Assembly: GCA_030737875.1 (NCBI GenBank)
Contig: CM060912.1
Span: forward strand, 208,519,231-208,583,230
Origin: Allium sativum
Lineage: Eukaryota > Streptophyta > Magnoliopsida > Asparagales > Amaryllidaceae
Reading direction: 5' to 3'
DNA length: 64,000 nucleotides
Under the pieces are notes generated by a model. It saw only the letters and a program-made list of their open reading frames with translations. It did no database searches and was not told the DNA's origin. Shown here piece after piece: positions 20,990 through 34,309 of the stretch. A program made the translations under genes and the position numbers. Position 1 is the first letter of the stretch, and each line of letters begins with the position of its first letter.

Positions 20990-23900
20990 TCATCCTACCT
21001 CCCATTAGAAATACAATAATGTAATTAAATCGCGTAAATCTTTTCAATTAACAAAATTAGGTTATAAATAAAATAATTAGGGATTTAATTTGTCTAATTA
21101 AAATATTTTTAACTTTAAACATTAATAACGTGTTTATATATTATCAGAATTGGACGATTTAAGTTGTGTTACAATCGTCTTAACAAGACCTACATTGTGA
21201 AGCTAATTTGGATGGGTCTGGAATCAACAGAAATTTACAACTAAATTAAATGACTATTTAATTTAACTGTAACCAAACGACTTCAGCAATAAATGGAATC
21301 AAAGTGAGTATAACTCACTCAGTTTTATCCTACTTATATTTTATATAACTCGGGTTTAAAATTTGTGTGCTATGGTTGTTAATTGTTGAATGCGTGTTAA
21401 TTATATATTCATATACTAAACGAATTGATGAAATTAAACTTGTTTAATTTCAATTGAAATCCAAATCATTATTTTAATGATTGGACCCAATTGAGGTAAC
21501 TTGCCTTGTTGGTCATGTTTATAATATAAACTTGTTTATTTTGATGAATTGTTTGTTAAAGTTAAATAAATTGGTTGATGTTAAATAGCCGTTATTTACT
21601 ATTATAGAAGTTATCAGTTAAATTGAATTGAATAATTTTATTTGAGCTAACCTATTTGGATGTAAGGAATGACAGATTAGAGGTATCCGACTGGATTCCT
21701 CATTAGTAGCTGTTAAATTTTATTAATATGTTTTAATATATGTTAAAATATGAAATTGTGATGTATGGATTGACAAGTCGGAGGAATCAAACAAAAGTTC
21801 TCACTAATATTATAACGTTTATCAGTATGACTGGATGTATGTGATTTAATGTGAAATTGGTTAATATTTCATGGTTGATACTTTACTAGACATTTACCTC
21901 TTTCTTACCGATGATAAAATAAAATATTTTTAGAATTAATGTTAAATCGATTCTGAACGTTTTCAAAGTTATATTTATATATTCGAAATATGATGATTAT
22001 TTTAAACGTCGAAGTTTTTACGTACGTTTTTATAATTATTTAAACCATAAATTAATGGAAATTCTAAGATATTAATAAATAAATGGTTAAGCGGTATAAG
22101 CTAATTGGGAAAGTTAAAATGATTGCGAAGAAGGGATTAAGTGGCATAAATGGAATTTTTATAGATTTTTAAAATGTTAAAATGGACCAATGGAAATGGA
22201 AGTGTATGGGAATTGATTTAACTAATAAACGTTTTTGCAAACGTTGTTTATAAATATACGAAATGTGATTAAATGGGGTTTTCATGAATGAAATTAACAA
22301 ATAAATGAGAATACGTATAAACTAAATTATATGGGGAGAATTGTGGAATGGATTTATGTATAATAAAGAAATTTGTCGAATTAGAGTTAAACATTGACGA
22401 ATGGTTTAATGGCTATGCGAAGTAAAAGAATATAAGTCGCTCGTAAAATATTTGCATATAGAAAGGAAATTATTAATGAATGGACAAGGAATTTTTGAAA
22501 GGTTAAGGATTGTGTAAATGAAAGGTGAAGGGTTTTTGAAATGGAATCTATAGTATTTTTTATAGAGGTTAAGTTGAACTATTTTAATTAATTTTTTGAA
22601 ATGATATTTAAAGTAAAATTGAAAATGATTAGTAAGATTATAAAGGAATATAATCGTTTTTAAAATGGTAATAAAAGGAATATATTGTGTTTTTTAAGAA
22701 ATTGGAACTCGTTGTACATTGGTTGACTCGAGTAACTTTTGAGGTATCAATCTAATGTTGGTTTCGGCCTTCAGGGTTGTATACTTAGAGATTTATTCAC
22801 TTACAAATTTACAATGGGAAGCTAATAAAGTAGAAGTGAGATGATAATTGAATATTCTTATATTAAATAAGAAAAGAGAAATGTTTTCCTAATATGGTAA
22901 GAATTAGAGGTTTAGTATTTAATTAACGACTGGTTAACTAAAGATGCTAAATGATGCTAGGTATTGAATCAGTGAATTTGTTTTTTATTTATAAAATGGT
23001 TGTTTATTTGATAGTTAAATAACCGACTATCTAATCTGACCTATATGATTGTTGGTATGGAAAGACCAGAATCGAATTCATATTCGAAAACCATTCTGAA
23101 CCAACGAATACATTTAAGATTCTGATTGAAGATGGAGCAATTGAAGATCGCGGATCTTCATGAACAGAAGAACTACTTGTTGAATTTCTCTAGTTAGCTC
23201 CCAGAGATATATTGGCAGTGATCCTATCGTGATTGAAATCTTCGGATTGCAATGACTACTCGCTAATGATCCATAAGGTGATTCTTATATAAGGATGTGA
23301 TAGGAAGGTGCTATCGGTTCATCATGTTCATGGATGACTTATATGGATAAATGTCTGATAGAGTATGCATAACGGATCATGTAAATTGATCTCTTCAAAC
23401 TATGTTGGTGGCGGAGAAATTCGTTTCCATTAGCTTTATATCAGTGGTATTGGGGAAACTAATTTGCGATTTGACGGGTTTAACGATGTGACATTCAAAG
23501 TGAATGAAGGCATGATATGTTCTAAAAGGTTATAGTAACCTCAAGCCTCATAACCGGGAAATGACTAAAATTGGGCAAGCAGCATGGCTATGTGGGTCAT
23601 TCCCACCAAGGTGTACTGTCACCATCTAGAGAAAATTTTATTTATTCTTCTTTCATTTCTATAACTTCCTGAAAGTATGGTGGTCGCGACAAAAAGGCGT
23701 AGGGTGATAATATATTCGGTACACTCAAAGAAATGAGTGGTCGGTCATGTGTGGTAAGGTTGCAAGATGTTCTTGTTGAACTCCGGTGTATCCTCTCTAG
23801 AGTAAACTGATCAGTAGGTGGTTCCATACCTTGTCATAGTCAGAATCCAATCTCCTATAAGAGTCTATGGTTTTTGATTATATACTACGCATGTAGAGCG

Positions 23901-24550
23901 TGAGATGCAAGCGTTCTGCTAGATGGTTATTTATTTTTTTAGACATTATTATTATATCAGAATAGATATTATTTCAACATGTTTGGATTATCGCAAGGTA
24001 AAAAACATATGTGTTTATGTGTGAATTGGTCTTACAATTATCCTTTTCTTACAAAAAGATTTTTACATTAAAATCAAGTTGGATGATATCTATAAACTTA
24101 GTGAGTTTTCTCATGCTGGGTCACCAGACTGATTCTGGCGTTTGCAATGCTCGGGTCAGTCTAGTTTTACAGGTTCATGTTATCGGATGTTGTGAAGTCC
24201 ATAAATGAGCTGGAGAAGTCCAGACGTATAATTAGTATCTAATATTTTCCGCTTTGTGTTGTATATGAGGACAGGTTGTTACAACTGTCCAGATGAATTT
24301 ATGTACTCTGATGATTGTAAGTATCACTTCAAGCTCTCAATTAAGATTTATTTCTAAATTATATTATGTTCTACTGCGATGTGAGACTCTGATTCTGAGT
24401 TGGTTCTTCTTCTTATTCTTCTATTCTAATATTTTTTCTATCCTATCTCACCTTCTAATTTCTTTATATTAACTATGTGGTGTTTTCGATACTTGGAGTT
24501 TGGCAAGTAACACAGGTTTATGTATTATTGTCGAAATTCGGTCGTCGAAC
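20990..24550 (+). mobile_element. diverged LTR-like remnant D
   Basis: Distant colinear blocks of A-type LTR sequence: hairpin H1 as GTGAGT, ATA, ACTCAC (21304-21318); the motif GTTGGTTTCGGCCTTC near 22757; GGTGGCGGAGAAATTCGTTT near 23408; and an end-like ATTCGGTCGTCG near 24545. No clean TG start is visible, so the ends are approximate. No gene is seen inside. The short interval 20775-20989 holds nothing I recognise. Confidence 0.45.
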
Positions 24551-25320
24551 CACGCCTGGTCGTTATAGGTACTTTCAGCTCATTTGATGGTTCTGATCTT
24601 TATAACATTTAAGTCGATTGGCAGGTATTTAACTCTTTGATGATATGTTATTATTTATTAAGTTGTACTATCGTTTCATTAGCAACTTGAATACATGTCA
24701 ATTATATAAGGAATGTAGTAGAGATACACATGTTTTCTTTTTTCTAATATATTTAAAACAAGTTTGCTACAATGGGGTATTTAACTCTTCGATAACTTAT
24801 TTGATTCAATTCAAATAAAGTTTTAGCTCATTAAGCCATGTTGTATTAGGTGCACATTTTGCATAAGATATTACACGATAAGGTAGATAGTATACGAGAT
24901 ACATAATCTTATTGCTAATCTGCTACAATGGGGGAACACCATCAGTTTTGAACCATGCAATTATGAATTATAAGTCTGTATCAAGATAATACACTTAGGC
25001 TTTCTTAACCCAAATGTGATCAATTGATGTAAACTGTAATGTCCAAAAACACATGTTTCACTGTATGATGTTTGTCTACTTTTTATTCTCTATAGAGTAG
25101 GTATCCGAATATCCTCTTGTTATTATGCCTGTTTCATGCATATTATGAGTAAACTTGAGCATACTTGTCTTTATACAGTAAAAAGCATACCTGAATATCG
25201 ATTAGGATAATGGAATAGGAGTAGCAAATGCAATATCACCAAAGAAGTCAGTCCAATTAGTGGTGTGATCAAATTCTTTTGTCCTTTTTTTTGTTAATAT
25301 TTTAGTTCACTATTTTTCTT
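24551..25320. other. unassigned AT-rich stretch
   Basis: No coding signal. A short motif near 24925-24965 (GGGGGAACACCATCAGTTTT) resembles the GGAGTATCACCAGTTTTGCT motif of the A LTR, so parts may be old LTR debris. Confidence 0.3.
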
Positions 25321-25353
25321 GTGGTGCTTAATACACAATTTGATATCTTTGGC

Positions 25354-26013
25354 AGAAGCTGGAGAAAGAAGCTGGTAGTAGCAAAAGAAGCACACAGGCA
25401 AGTTGTTCTTTGCTATAGGATATTCCTTAGCTACAAACTGCTAGATGGCACCTCGAGATTCAATGACCTGCAAGCCGAAGAAAAGACAAAACCTGAAAAA
25501 GAAGTTGGTCCAATCAATATTTTGTCTGCCAGAATTTCCCATGGCATTGTAAGTAGATTGTCTATCGCTAGTGATGTGTAAAGGTTTTGCTTTGATGCAA
25601 TCGAAAAGGTGAACGTATGGCTCGGTTTCAATTCCAATTCAGATCCCAAATTCATAGGTAACCATTTCTCCAAAAAATCACTTATCTTAGAATCACAAAT
25701 TAAATATTCATTCACGGTATTGAAGATTCTTTACCATCTGCTTGTTGCTTCAAATTCGAAGAAATAAACTCTTCTTCTTTGGTAATCGTCTTAAGGGTAG
25801 CCACCTCATCATCAAACTACATAAAAGAATACAAGCTCTGGTACTACAAAACCAAGGACAAGGAACCCTGGAAGAAAGAACAAGTCACATCCCCTAGAGC
25901 ACAAAGAAGAATTCTAATCTCCAACATACAACCCTGTACTGAGTGGGCATTCAGAATAATCTCTTTCAGTGAAAAAGAAGACCTAGGAAGCTTTGAAGCC
26001 AAATGTTTCAAAA
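25354..26013 (+). pseudogene. VIN3-like (VEL family) gene fragment, FNIII end
   Basis: After a splice-acceptor-like TTTGGCAG (to 25355) the frame reads SWRKKLVVAKEAHRQ, VVLCYRIFLSYKLLDGT and later EVGPINILSARISHGIVSRL. This is the segment that follows the PHD finger in VIN3-like chromatin proteins, which assist Polycomb silencing in vernalisation. A TAA (25579-25581) interrupts it where the family usually has Gln. From 25722 the frame reads EDSLPSACCFKFEEINSSSL, then YKLWYYKTKDKEP and ISNIQPCTEWAFRIISFSEK, matching the fibronectin III domain. The PHD finger and C-terminal domain are missing, and another TAA lies at 25701-25703. Family assignment is from memory of conserved residues and is fairly firm. 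The fragment ends within about 15 bp of the opposing permease fragment. Confidence 0.75.
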
Positions 26014-26021
26014 AATATATT

Positions 26022-26293
26022 GGATTCTCTATATTTTACCCATTTCTGATATAGTTCCTATACTTATTCCTGTAAGACTTCCTTTGATAACACCATTGGC
26101 TGCAATCGATAAATAAAAACATTAAAATAGTATGATAAATCTAATAGATAAAGAGTTTGTATATTTGACTTACATGCAACTTGCAGGATGCCTAAGATCA
26201 AACCTATGCAGGAGTAAGTGAAAGACATGATTGCAGCAACAACAGAGAGCCACGATATTTGATCAAAGTCTGGAATTTGTAAAAAGAACATCT
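26022..26293 (-). pseudogene. amino acid permease (AAP-type) gene fragment with one intact intron
   Basis: On the minus strand an exon (26293-26174) reads FFLQIPDFDQISWLSVVAAI, then MSFTYSCIGLILGILQVA. This is a characteristic transmembrane segment of plant AAP proton/amino-acid symporters (plasma membrane, APC/AAAP superfamily). A 74-bp intron follows with GTAAGT donor (26173-26168) and TTGCAG acceptor (ending 26100). The next exon (26099 downward) restores the frame as SNGVIKGSLTGISIGT and then fails at a TAG where the family has KIW. Only this internal portion of an approx. 450-480 residue protein is present. The retained intron shows DNA-level duplication, not a retrocopy. Confidence 0.8.
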
Positions 26294-26432
26294 CTATATT
26301 GCAAATACTATTTGTGTAAGTACTATTGGCCACGGTAAAATGATAAATCCTTTTTGATTGTTGTAGTACTATTTGTGTCATACAACATTCATTTTTATTT
26401 GTATTATGTTGTAAATGCATCCATATATCCAT

Positions 26433-29400
26433 ATTTTTTTAGCAAAAGAAATAAATAATATAACAAAAGGGAGAGTCTAGTCATTCTTCAACGGCTCACA
26501 AAAACAGTTTCAGTAGAAATGGCGACCGAAACTGTGCATCCACACAACTGAAATATACAAAGCAATATACAACTGATATACAAAAGACGGCTAACATGTG
26601 ATAGAAAAAGCTCGGGCGAGGCAGGCAAATCCTCAGAAGGCTGATGCCTGAAACAAAGCCGATGACTCCACAGCTCCAAAACGACAGAGATGGAGAAAAA
26701 GCTAAGGACGTGCCCGCCAAAGAAACACACTGGCATATGCAGAAGGCTCCAGCTACGCCAGAAACTCCGGAAGCTCTTGAAGTAATGGAAGCTCCTCCAC
26801 TGCATGCTCCATCAGATCTGTCTGGAAACAGCAGTTACTGCCAAGCGGAACCCATAACGAATCAAAACTCAAGAACCTATAAACCCAGGCCATGTAGTAC
26901 TAGCAAACAACATAAGATCTTAAAGGGGGAGTGTAGATTGTGAAGACAAAATAGATGCAATGGTAGAGAACGAAAACAAAGGAATCAACCAATTCCTGCC
27001 CAGGCCATGGTAGAGACCGAAAACAAAGGAATCCCAAAGGTTCCCGCCAATCTCCTCGAGCGGAAGCCAATCGCTCCCTTGAAAAGTCTGCCCCGAAAAT
27101 CAAGAAAAACGTTGTTATATACCCTCTGGATGATGGTAGAAGCATCCGTCAACACTTCGTCAAATATTTCTTTATTCTGCGAGCACCAGATGTGCCAGTA
27201 GATAAGGCAAGAAATCAGACGAAAAAGAATCAACCGAACATATTTACCTGAGATGCCTGTCCACCAGAATCTCAGTAAATCCACTAGCGTCGTGGCATTA
27301 CCTCAGCAACCAACCAAATTTCCGAAGTAATTCCAGACATAGTTGGCATAAGAGCGAAGGAAAAACAAATGAGCAATGGATTCCACAGAACCAACATTGC
27401 AGCATCTGCAATGGGAAACAATTGGGATGCCAATCCTCTGGAGGTTCTCGTATATTGGAAGTCCTTCATGCAGGATCTTCCGCATAAACAAAGACACCTT
27501 CGGGGGAATACTACTATCCCAGATGAACAAAAAGATAGGAAGACGTAGAGCCGGCGTCCTAGCCGAGTTCCAAGTCGCCTTAATAGGGAAGGGACTACCG
27601 TTCCAAACAGCACCACCACCATGTGAATCCGATAAGACCTTCACGGATTGCATCCATTTCCACGTCTCACTAGTGTAGGATGAGACATCGGAGAAGTTCG
27701 CGCCTGAAAGCCTATGATACTTAGCATGGTGGAACGTCTCCCAACGCGATTCGTCTGCTCCAAACCTCACCCGCAACTTTCTAGCGAAGGTAGTACAAAA
27801 TCCTTAGGGTTATGGAAGCCCAGACCTTCCTCACTCTTGGGACGACAAATGGTGTTCCATGAAATCCAATGGTGACGATGCTCATTGTCCTTATTTCCCC
27901 AGAAAAAGGACGACGTTAGATAATGGTAAGATCGGAAAAAGGAAGATGTTGGGGTCATAGCAGCAAAAACATGGGAACCAATTAAATCAAGCATAGACTT
28001 TTGTGAGAACAAGTCTCTCTACTTGAGATAGGATGGTTGCATTCCAACGAATAATCGTACCCTTTCTTTATCAGCAAGGGGATCAAAAATAGCATTTAGC
28101 TTCCTTCCTCGGTATAGTACAATGCCGAGATAAGGTGAGGGAAGAGTGGTTGGCTTGAAACCAATGAAGGTTTCGATCCAAGAAGATCTATTAGCAGATA
28201 GATCTTTTGCGGGAACGAAACAACTTTTAGTAGTGTTAACGAGTTTCCCTGAGCATCTCTCGTACTGCTGAAGAAGGCAAATTAGTCGGTGGATAGATTG
28301 ACAACTACCATTAGTGAAAATGATAATATCGTCGGTGAAGGACAAAAAGGGCAACCCGAAGTGATGCCAAATTTGTTAGTCTGCCTAGCTATTGAGAGAG
28401 AATGCATCCCATGAATAAAGCCTCAGTAGCAATAACGAATAGAGAAGGGGAGAGGGGATCTCCCTGACGTAGACCGCTTCTTGCCATGAAAAAACTGTTG
28501 GTCGATTCGTTGATGAGAACGCAGAACCAGCTGTTGGAGACCAGTCTCCAAATAAGATCGATTAGGGGTTTTGGGAACCAAAAGCCCTCAGAGCCTTAAT
28601 GACGAAAAACTAGGACATGCAATCATAGGCCTTGTCCATATCTAACTTAACGACCACATTGGACCCTCGGACCTTCCTATCGATCTGAGAAATCAGCTCC
28701 TGAGCTAAAGGATGTTATCATTAATAAAGCGTCCTAGTACGAACCCATCATGGGAGAAAGAGATCAGATGCTCGAGAAATGATTTTTGTCTAGAGGCTAG
28801 GACCTTAGATATAACCTTGTTTGAAAAGTTCCACAGGATGATCGGACGAAAATTTGCACAGTGCGTGGATTTTCGCACTTGAGAATAAAAATCAAGATGG
28901 TGGAAGTCCAACCCATCAGTATATCTCCACCAGAAAAGAAATACTGGATGGAAAGACAAAGGACTACCTAAATTATCGGCTTGACAATCCTGTAAAAGAC
29001 CGCATTTAAGCCGTCAGGCCTACACGCAATGTCCTTGCTTAGTGCAAATACACAAGCACGTATTTCCTCTGTGGAAGGAGGCGCGACAAGGTCTGAGCTG
29101 TCTGAGGGGAGAGTCAATCAGGGTCGGGTCAGATACGGACACAGAGAGAGCCAAGAAATGATTGGAAATGGGACAGGATAGTTTCTTTCACTTCACTCGA
29201 CGTGGAAGGAATAGAGAGATCAGGTCATTCGATAAGATGTATAGTAAGAAGATTATTCTTCTTATGGATAGAAGAATGGAAAATTTTGGAGTTCGTATCC
29301 CCATCAACAATCCAGTTGATCCTCGCCTTCTGACGAAGATAATCATGCTCAATACGAAGCTCCAACGAGTAAGCCAGCTGAGATATTTTCCAAGCCTCCT

Positions 29401-29900
29401 TGGAAGCAGCAGAGGGATACACATCATGGGATGTTTCTCCTAGCATAAGAGTTTCTTTGGCCACCCGAACACGGTTAAAAATATTCTTGAAGACATGGAT
29501 GTTCAGGTAAGCCTTTAGACACTTAAGCTTATGAGAAAACACAATGCACGGTGAACCCATAATAGGAGAGTTCCAGTAGTCTTCCGCAACACTGTGGAAA
29601 GTGTGGTGTGATCTCCACATACTTTGGAACTGAAAGGAAGATGGACCAGAAAGGGACATGGAAGTGCATCGAAGAATTATAGAAGCATGATCCAAGAAGG
29701 CACCGTGCAGGTGAGTGAAAGAGAATGTGAATGGGAGGTTGAACCGATCTTCTGATCTGAACACTATGTCAAGTCTAAAAAGAATCTGATTCGCCCTATC
29801 TTGGTTATTGCACCACGTAAAAGCCAAAAAGACGAACGAAACTTCGAAAATACCTGAACTGACAAAATCAAGTTGGTTGTGACCAGCGGTCGAGATTCTG
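26433..29900 (-). mobile_element. 5'-truncated L1-type LINE, minus strand
   Basis: The 3' end lies at low coordinates: a T run (26434-26440) is the A tail after CTTTTGCT on the minus strand. Reading upstream on the minus strand come a 3' UTR (about 26440-26950), a zinc-knuckle zf-RVT region, RT, and the C-terminal part of the endonuclease, where the copy stops near 29890-29930. The frame is broken many times. A 48-bp tandem duplication (about 26959-27006 and 27007-27033) sits near the end of the coding part. I could not find a convincing target-site duplication. Confidence 0.85.
26985..29890 (-). pseudogene. LINE ORF2 pseudogene (endonuclease end, reverse transcriptase, zf-RVT)
   Basis: Order on the minus strand: endonuclease end (29890-29225: LAFTWCNNQDRANQILFRLD, then a linker with ARINWIVDGDTNSKIFHS); RT fingers (28959-28705: CANFRPIILWNFSNKVISKV, HDGFVLGRFINDNIL); RT palm with FTDDIIIF (about 28340), the A/T-DD catalytic motif; thumb/connection (28012-27767: FFWGNKDNEHRHHWISWN, EEGLGFHNPKDF); zf-RVT (27776-27303: IPPKVSLFMRKILHEGLPIY, CRCCNVGSVESIAHLF); and a terminal part (27284-26985: IYWHIWCSQNKEIF). 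Domain order and motifs are those of plant L1 ORF2. At least five frame changes or stops separate these pieces, so the copy is dead. ORF1 and the N-terminal endonuclease are absent. Confidence 0.88.
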
Positions 29901-29939
29901 CAGGATGCCTTCTTATAGCCTTAAAATAAAAAATCACAA

Positions 29940-30520
29940 CTGAATTGATAGTTACTAAAGGTTGTTTCTAGCTATGCCGCTAAAGCCCTGCAATATCCCC
30001 ACTATAGCCCATAGCGCTCTTCAACCGCTACGCTATTTCAATTTAGCACTAATGAACAGTAGATCTTAACCCAGCTATATTCTGCTACATCCGCTAAATC
30101 AATTCTTTTTAACATCCTCTTTAGCAATATTAATATATAGAGCTGGATTTAACTAGTTATCTTTTAAAAAGGTTACTAAAGTTACCGTCAAGTGCTAAAT
30201 TTAAGTCATAGGTGGCTAATATATGGTAATAATCAATTACACTCATAAAATTTAGCATTCATAACTATGATATTCCATGATTTCGTTATACACGGTTAAT
30301 TAATATTAGTTTATTGTACACATATAATTTGAGAAAGATGATTAATTTTGTTTCAAATATTTTTTTTACATATAATGAATCTTTTTACGCCTCCTTTATA
30401 TCATTGCTATTTCCCCGCTTTATCCCCGCTACACCTTTTTGTATCTCCACCGCAATAGAAGCGCTAAGCGCTTTAACTACACAGATTTGTAGTATGGGAT
30501 GTGATGTAGTGTAACTCCAA
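29940..30520. mobile_element. possible non-autonomous hAT-like relic
   Basis: Both ends of this 0.6 kb stretch are rich in GCTA/CCGCT words (left GCTATGCCGCTAAAGCC and CCATAGCGCT; right CCCCGCTTTATCCCCGCTAC and AGCGCTAAGCGCTT). Such subterminal clusters are common in plant hAT elements. I could not define terminal inverted repeats or an 8-bp duplication, so this is weak. The following 30521-30880 shows nothing recognisable. Confidence 0.25.
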
Positions 30521-33239
30521 ATTAGTATATAATACGGTGTGTTCTTTCCTATTTATTTTATTACATTTACTTTACTTGCTATTTTTTCCTTTGGATGATT
30601 TGGCGGTCATTAAATACATACTCATCAACATGATCAAAAAAGATTTGTAAAAAGTTTCATAAATTCAAGTAAACACTATTCATTCTCTTTCCTCTAGTGT
30701 TAGTATAGTCTTAAGGTCCTTAATCCGCATCTCTCTTAATATCATGTATCTAAAATATATACAACATGTACGTTAAGACCTCCACCACAAACTTCATCAT
30801 GTTATAAAGTTGCACTAACCTAGTGATATAAACAAAAGGGAGAATAAAAGCAAGAAAATTTTAATTCTAAGTAAATGAATTGTAACGACACAGATTTCGC
30901 CCTGACTTAATCGATCGCTAAATCAACCAAGACCGTTTGAATTCCGCATATGCTAACTCTGGGCATACAACACATCAGAACCAATAACAGAAGACTTTTA
31001 TAAACATCATAATAATGTTACATCAAAGTACAGAATATCAGAGTATATCGAAAATAATACACAGCGGAAGATAAATTTACATAAATGTAATACAATGCAC
31101 AGCGAAAATAAATAAATAACACAGCGGAAGACTAACGATGCTCTGGACGCAGCTTTAAGGTTCAATCCAGAATCCTGCTCATATATCTGCAACATAAACT
31201 ACTCGACTGCCCGTGTGGAAAATAGGGGCACCCGAGTTTGCAAGGAAAAAGCAAACTACAGGTCAGTCATGGGACTGGTGTGAGAAACTCTAAACAGTTA
31301 TAACCTTATATAAATCATATGGCATATCACGGGACCACGCAGCTAACGCGGAATGGGTTTACCCCCATGAATGCCAGTGTATAAACAACAATCAATATAG
31401 ATATATGGATCTACTATGCATCAATCAACATGCAATATCCCAATCTACCCACTTAGATTAATCACTACACTTAGATTTTCCAAATCCAATTCAATTTACA
31501 GAAATTATTCCTTTGGATTTTATCCCGATTTCTTATTTCAAATCATTTGAAATACCTATCTAACTTTCTATATCAAAGTAGATTTCACTTCGGGATCTCA
31601 AATCAAATCGTTTGGAAATATGAATTCCAAAACATAACAAAGCATACAGACAAGTATGCAACCAAATATCGTGCTCCCATCGACAAGGCAAAGGGTACGC
31701 ACCTCGCAACTCGATATATAAATGTGCACCTACCCTACATAGGAGCAGGCTACACCGACAATGCACCTCCCACACATGGAGAGCATACACCGCCCTCTCA
31801 CCCATACTTTTAGTCTCAGGGTTACCCGACTCTTTAGCCACATACTAAATCATTTCATATCCCGAAGTAGGGGAAAAACATTTCACAACATAATAATCAC
31901 AAGTACTTTCAAAATATAGTACTTCACATCAGTAATTCACACATATGATCAATCACTATTAATCACATAACCTTTGAGCTCGTACATCTCAAAGAAGTGT
32001 GTTAAGCAAGAGAATAAATTCTCCGCCAGCAAACAGATACATCATTAATAACAACTAATCGAATATGTGATGAACTACAATGTAAAACCATAATACATTT
32101 CCAAATCATCTCGAAATCATCGGGTTTTAGGCCTCGAAATCCTTTCTGTTTTATAAAACATTTTGTAAAACATTCCCTGTCCAAAATCGGGAATACATTT
32201 CTTTTCACTTAAGAAAAATATATCATTTCAAAATCATTCATTAAATTTGAAATGGACACAACATCGCTAAACACCTTATCGTCAAATCGTGAAGTGTTTC
32301 ACAAGGTGTTAACATACCAGTATTTCTACCCAACCCAATGCTAAATGTAAAAGCACATTCTACTCATAAACTGGTCGAGCACCATCCAAACAATCAATCA
32401 ACCGCAATCAATATCAACAACTAAGTAAATTTGGTTTAATCCCATCACGAGTTTTGGTGAATTTAATCACCATTCATTCATCCAAATCTAATTGAAGATT
32501 TATTCAAACCTCAATTGGTTTCATCTCTAAAATCATTTCATATTGATTGTTCTACATTTTGGAAATTAATCCTGCTTTTACGCGGGTTAAAGAACTAATG
32601 TCATTTAAACACAGTTCACGACAAACCCCAAATCCAATTTATTTATTTAAAACCATTAGATTATTTTTCTAGTTAATAACTAGTTCGTTTCGATAAAAAA
32701 AATATTTATCTTTTCAAATATGGAATTTTTGATCCCAATTCTTTCTAAATCATTTATTATGATTTTACACAAATTATCGATATTTTTATTTATTTTATCA
32801 AGGCCCGTACAGTCGATTTTCATAAACGGTCATCGAACTGCAGTTACAACGACCTTTTCCAAATTTGATTTGGACATAATTCCAAATCCAGCCATTAGAT
32901 TTCAAATTTCTAATATTCATTGGAAAGCTCTTTTCGATACGAACCTAATGGTTCCGGTTTCAGGAGAATCCGTCGGTCGGATCTCTCGTAATGTCCGTTC
33001 GAAGTCAATGGTCGAAATTCGCGAACTACCGCAGCGCGGCGCGTTCTATTCAGGCCATTATATGATATATATAATATATATTTCGTCGATTTCTATTTAA
33101 AACGAATTTTATAAATCGTTTTAAATTCGTTTCCAAAACAATTTCAACTTCCATTTCAAATTCAAATCAAAATTGAATTTTTCCTTATAAATTCGTTTTA
33201 AATTCATTTCAATTCAATTCAAATTCCAAATTCATTTCA

Positions 33240-33449
33240 ATTCGAATTCATTTTCTATTCAATTCAATTCGAATTCATTTTCTATTCAATTCAATTCGAA
33301 TTCATTTTCTATTCAATTCAATTCGAATTCATTTTCTATTCAATTCAATTCGAATTCATTTTCTATTCAATTCAATTCGAATTCATTTTCTATTCAATTC
33401 AATTCGAATTCATTTTCTATTCAATTCAATTCGAATTCATTTTCTATTT
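33240..33449 (-). repeat. 27-bp minisatellite, eight near-identical units (C1)
   Basis: The + strand unit is TTCATTTTCTATTC followed by AATTCAATTCGAA, repeated eight times with almost no variation. The same tract in the other LTR (38800-38998) has eight units with many changes and two shortened units. A related, looser tract is at 4090-4330 and 11490-11720 in the A LTRs. Confidence 0.85.
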
Positions 33450-33529
33450 TATATCAAAATCGAATATTTCATATACATGAGAATTTTATACAGTATATAT
33501 ATATATGTTAAAAATTATATTTTTAACAA

Positions 33530-33842
33530 TCAAATCATTTTCACATTTCATATATATATCGTTTTCATTTCATATATACATCGTTTTTACATTTCATATA
33601 TATATCGTTTTCATTTCATATATATATCGTTTTCACATTTCATATATATATCATTTTCATTTCATATATATATATATATATATATATTATTTCCACCTTT
33701 CATATATATAATATTTTCACTTTTCAATATATACGATATTTTCACTTTCAATATATACGATATTTTCGCTTTCAATATATACGATATTTTCGCTTTCAAT
33801 ATATACGATATTTTCACTTTCAAGATATACGATATTTTCACT

Positions 33843-33880
<38 letters not shown>
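33530..33880 (-). repeat. TA-rich 23-24 bp minisatellites in C1
   Basis: Repeats of CATTTCATATATATATCGTT type (33530-33690) are followed by five units of TTTTCACTTTCAATATATAC plus GATA (33712-33840) and a pure TA run (33846-33880). Equivalent arrays of different length lie at 39080-39510. Open frames here are low-complexity artefacts. Confidence 0.8.
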
Positions 33881-33882
<2 letters not shown>

Positions 33883-34309
33883 CACATTGTATATATATTT
33901 CATACACTCCTAATATATATAATTCATTTCACATCAATTTTCACACAGAATACAACCAAACAAACAAGTCGTCCATGGTCTGTGGACGACGGGGAACAGT
34001 TCATATATGCAGTTATGAAATAAATAACTGTACAGAAAATTTAAAGTGAGAGAATTCTCACATTGGTTCCTTTGTTTTTGAATTTCACCGTCGTGCGGGT
34101 CTGAGTTTGCCTGAAATTCTAACTTGCTATATTTTGATTCTGGTCAGTTCCATGTTGTAGTGCTCGCTGATACGAGTGCAACGCAATTGACGGTTCGTGA
34201 ACTGGATCCCGCACGAGCTAGATATTGATTTTACAAGTTAATAGGAGATTTATATATAATTAAATCAACATTTTAATTTAATTCAAACCCACCCCACTAT
34301 GCACGTGCC

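Noticed and set aside
25321..25355. GTG-initiated extension of the VIN3-like frame upstream of 25355
   Set aside because: The sequence before 25355 looks like intron with an acceptor; it does not match the family.
29890..29935. GCAGGATGCC near the LINE 5' end, also present at about 26184-26193, as a possible target duplication
   Set aside because: The other copy is inside the amino acid permease fragment, not next to the LINE A tail; a 10-bp match by chance is likelier.
33477..34049. 190-codon frame rich in Ile, Tyr, Phe and His (also 39024-39581)
   Set aside because: Translation of TA-rich minisatellite in the C LTRs; length differs between the two LTRs.
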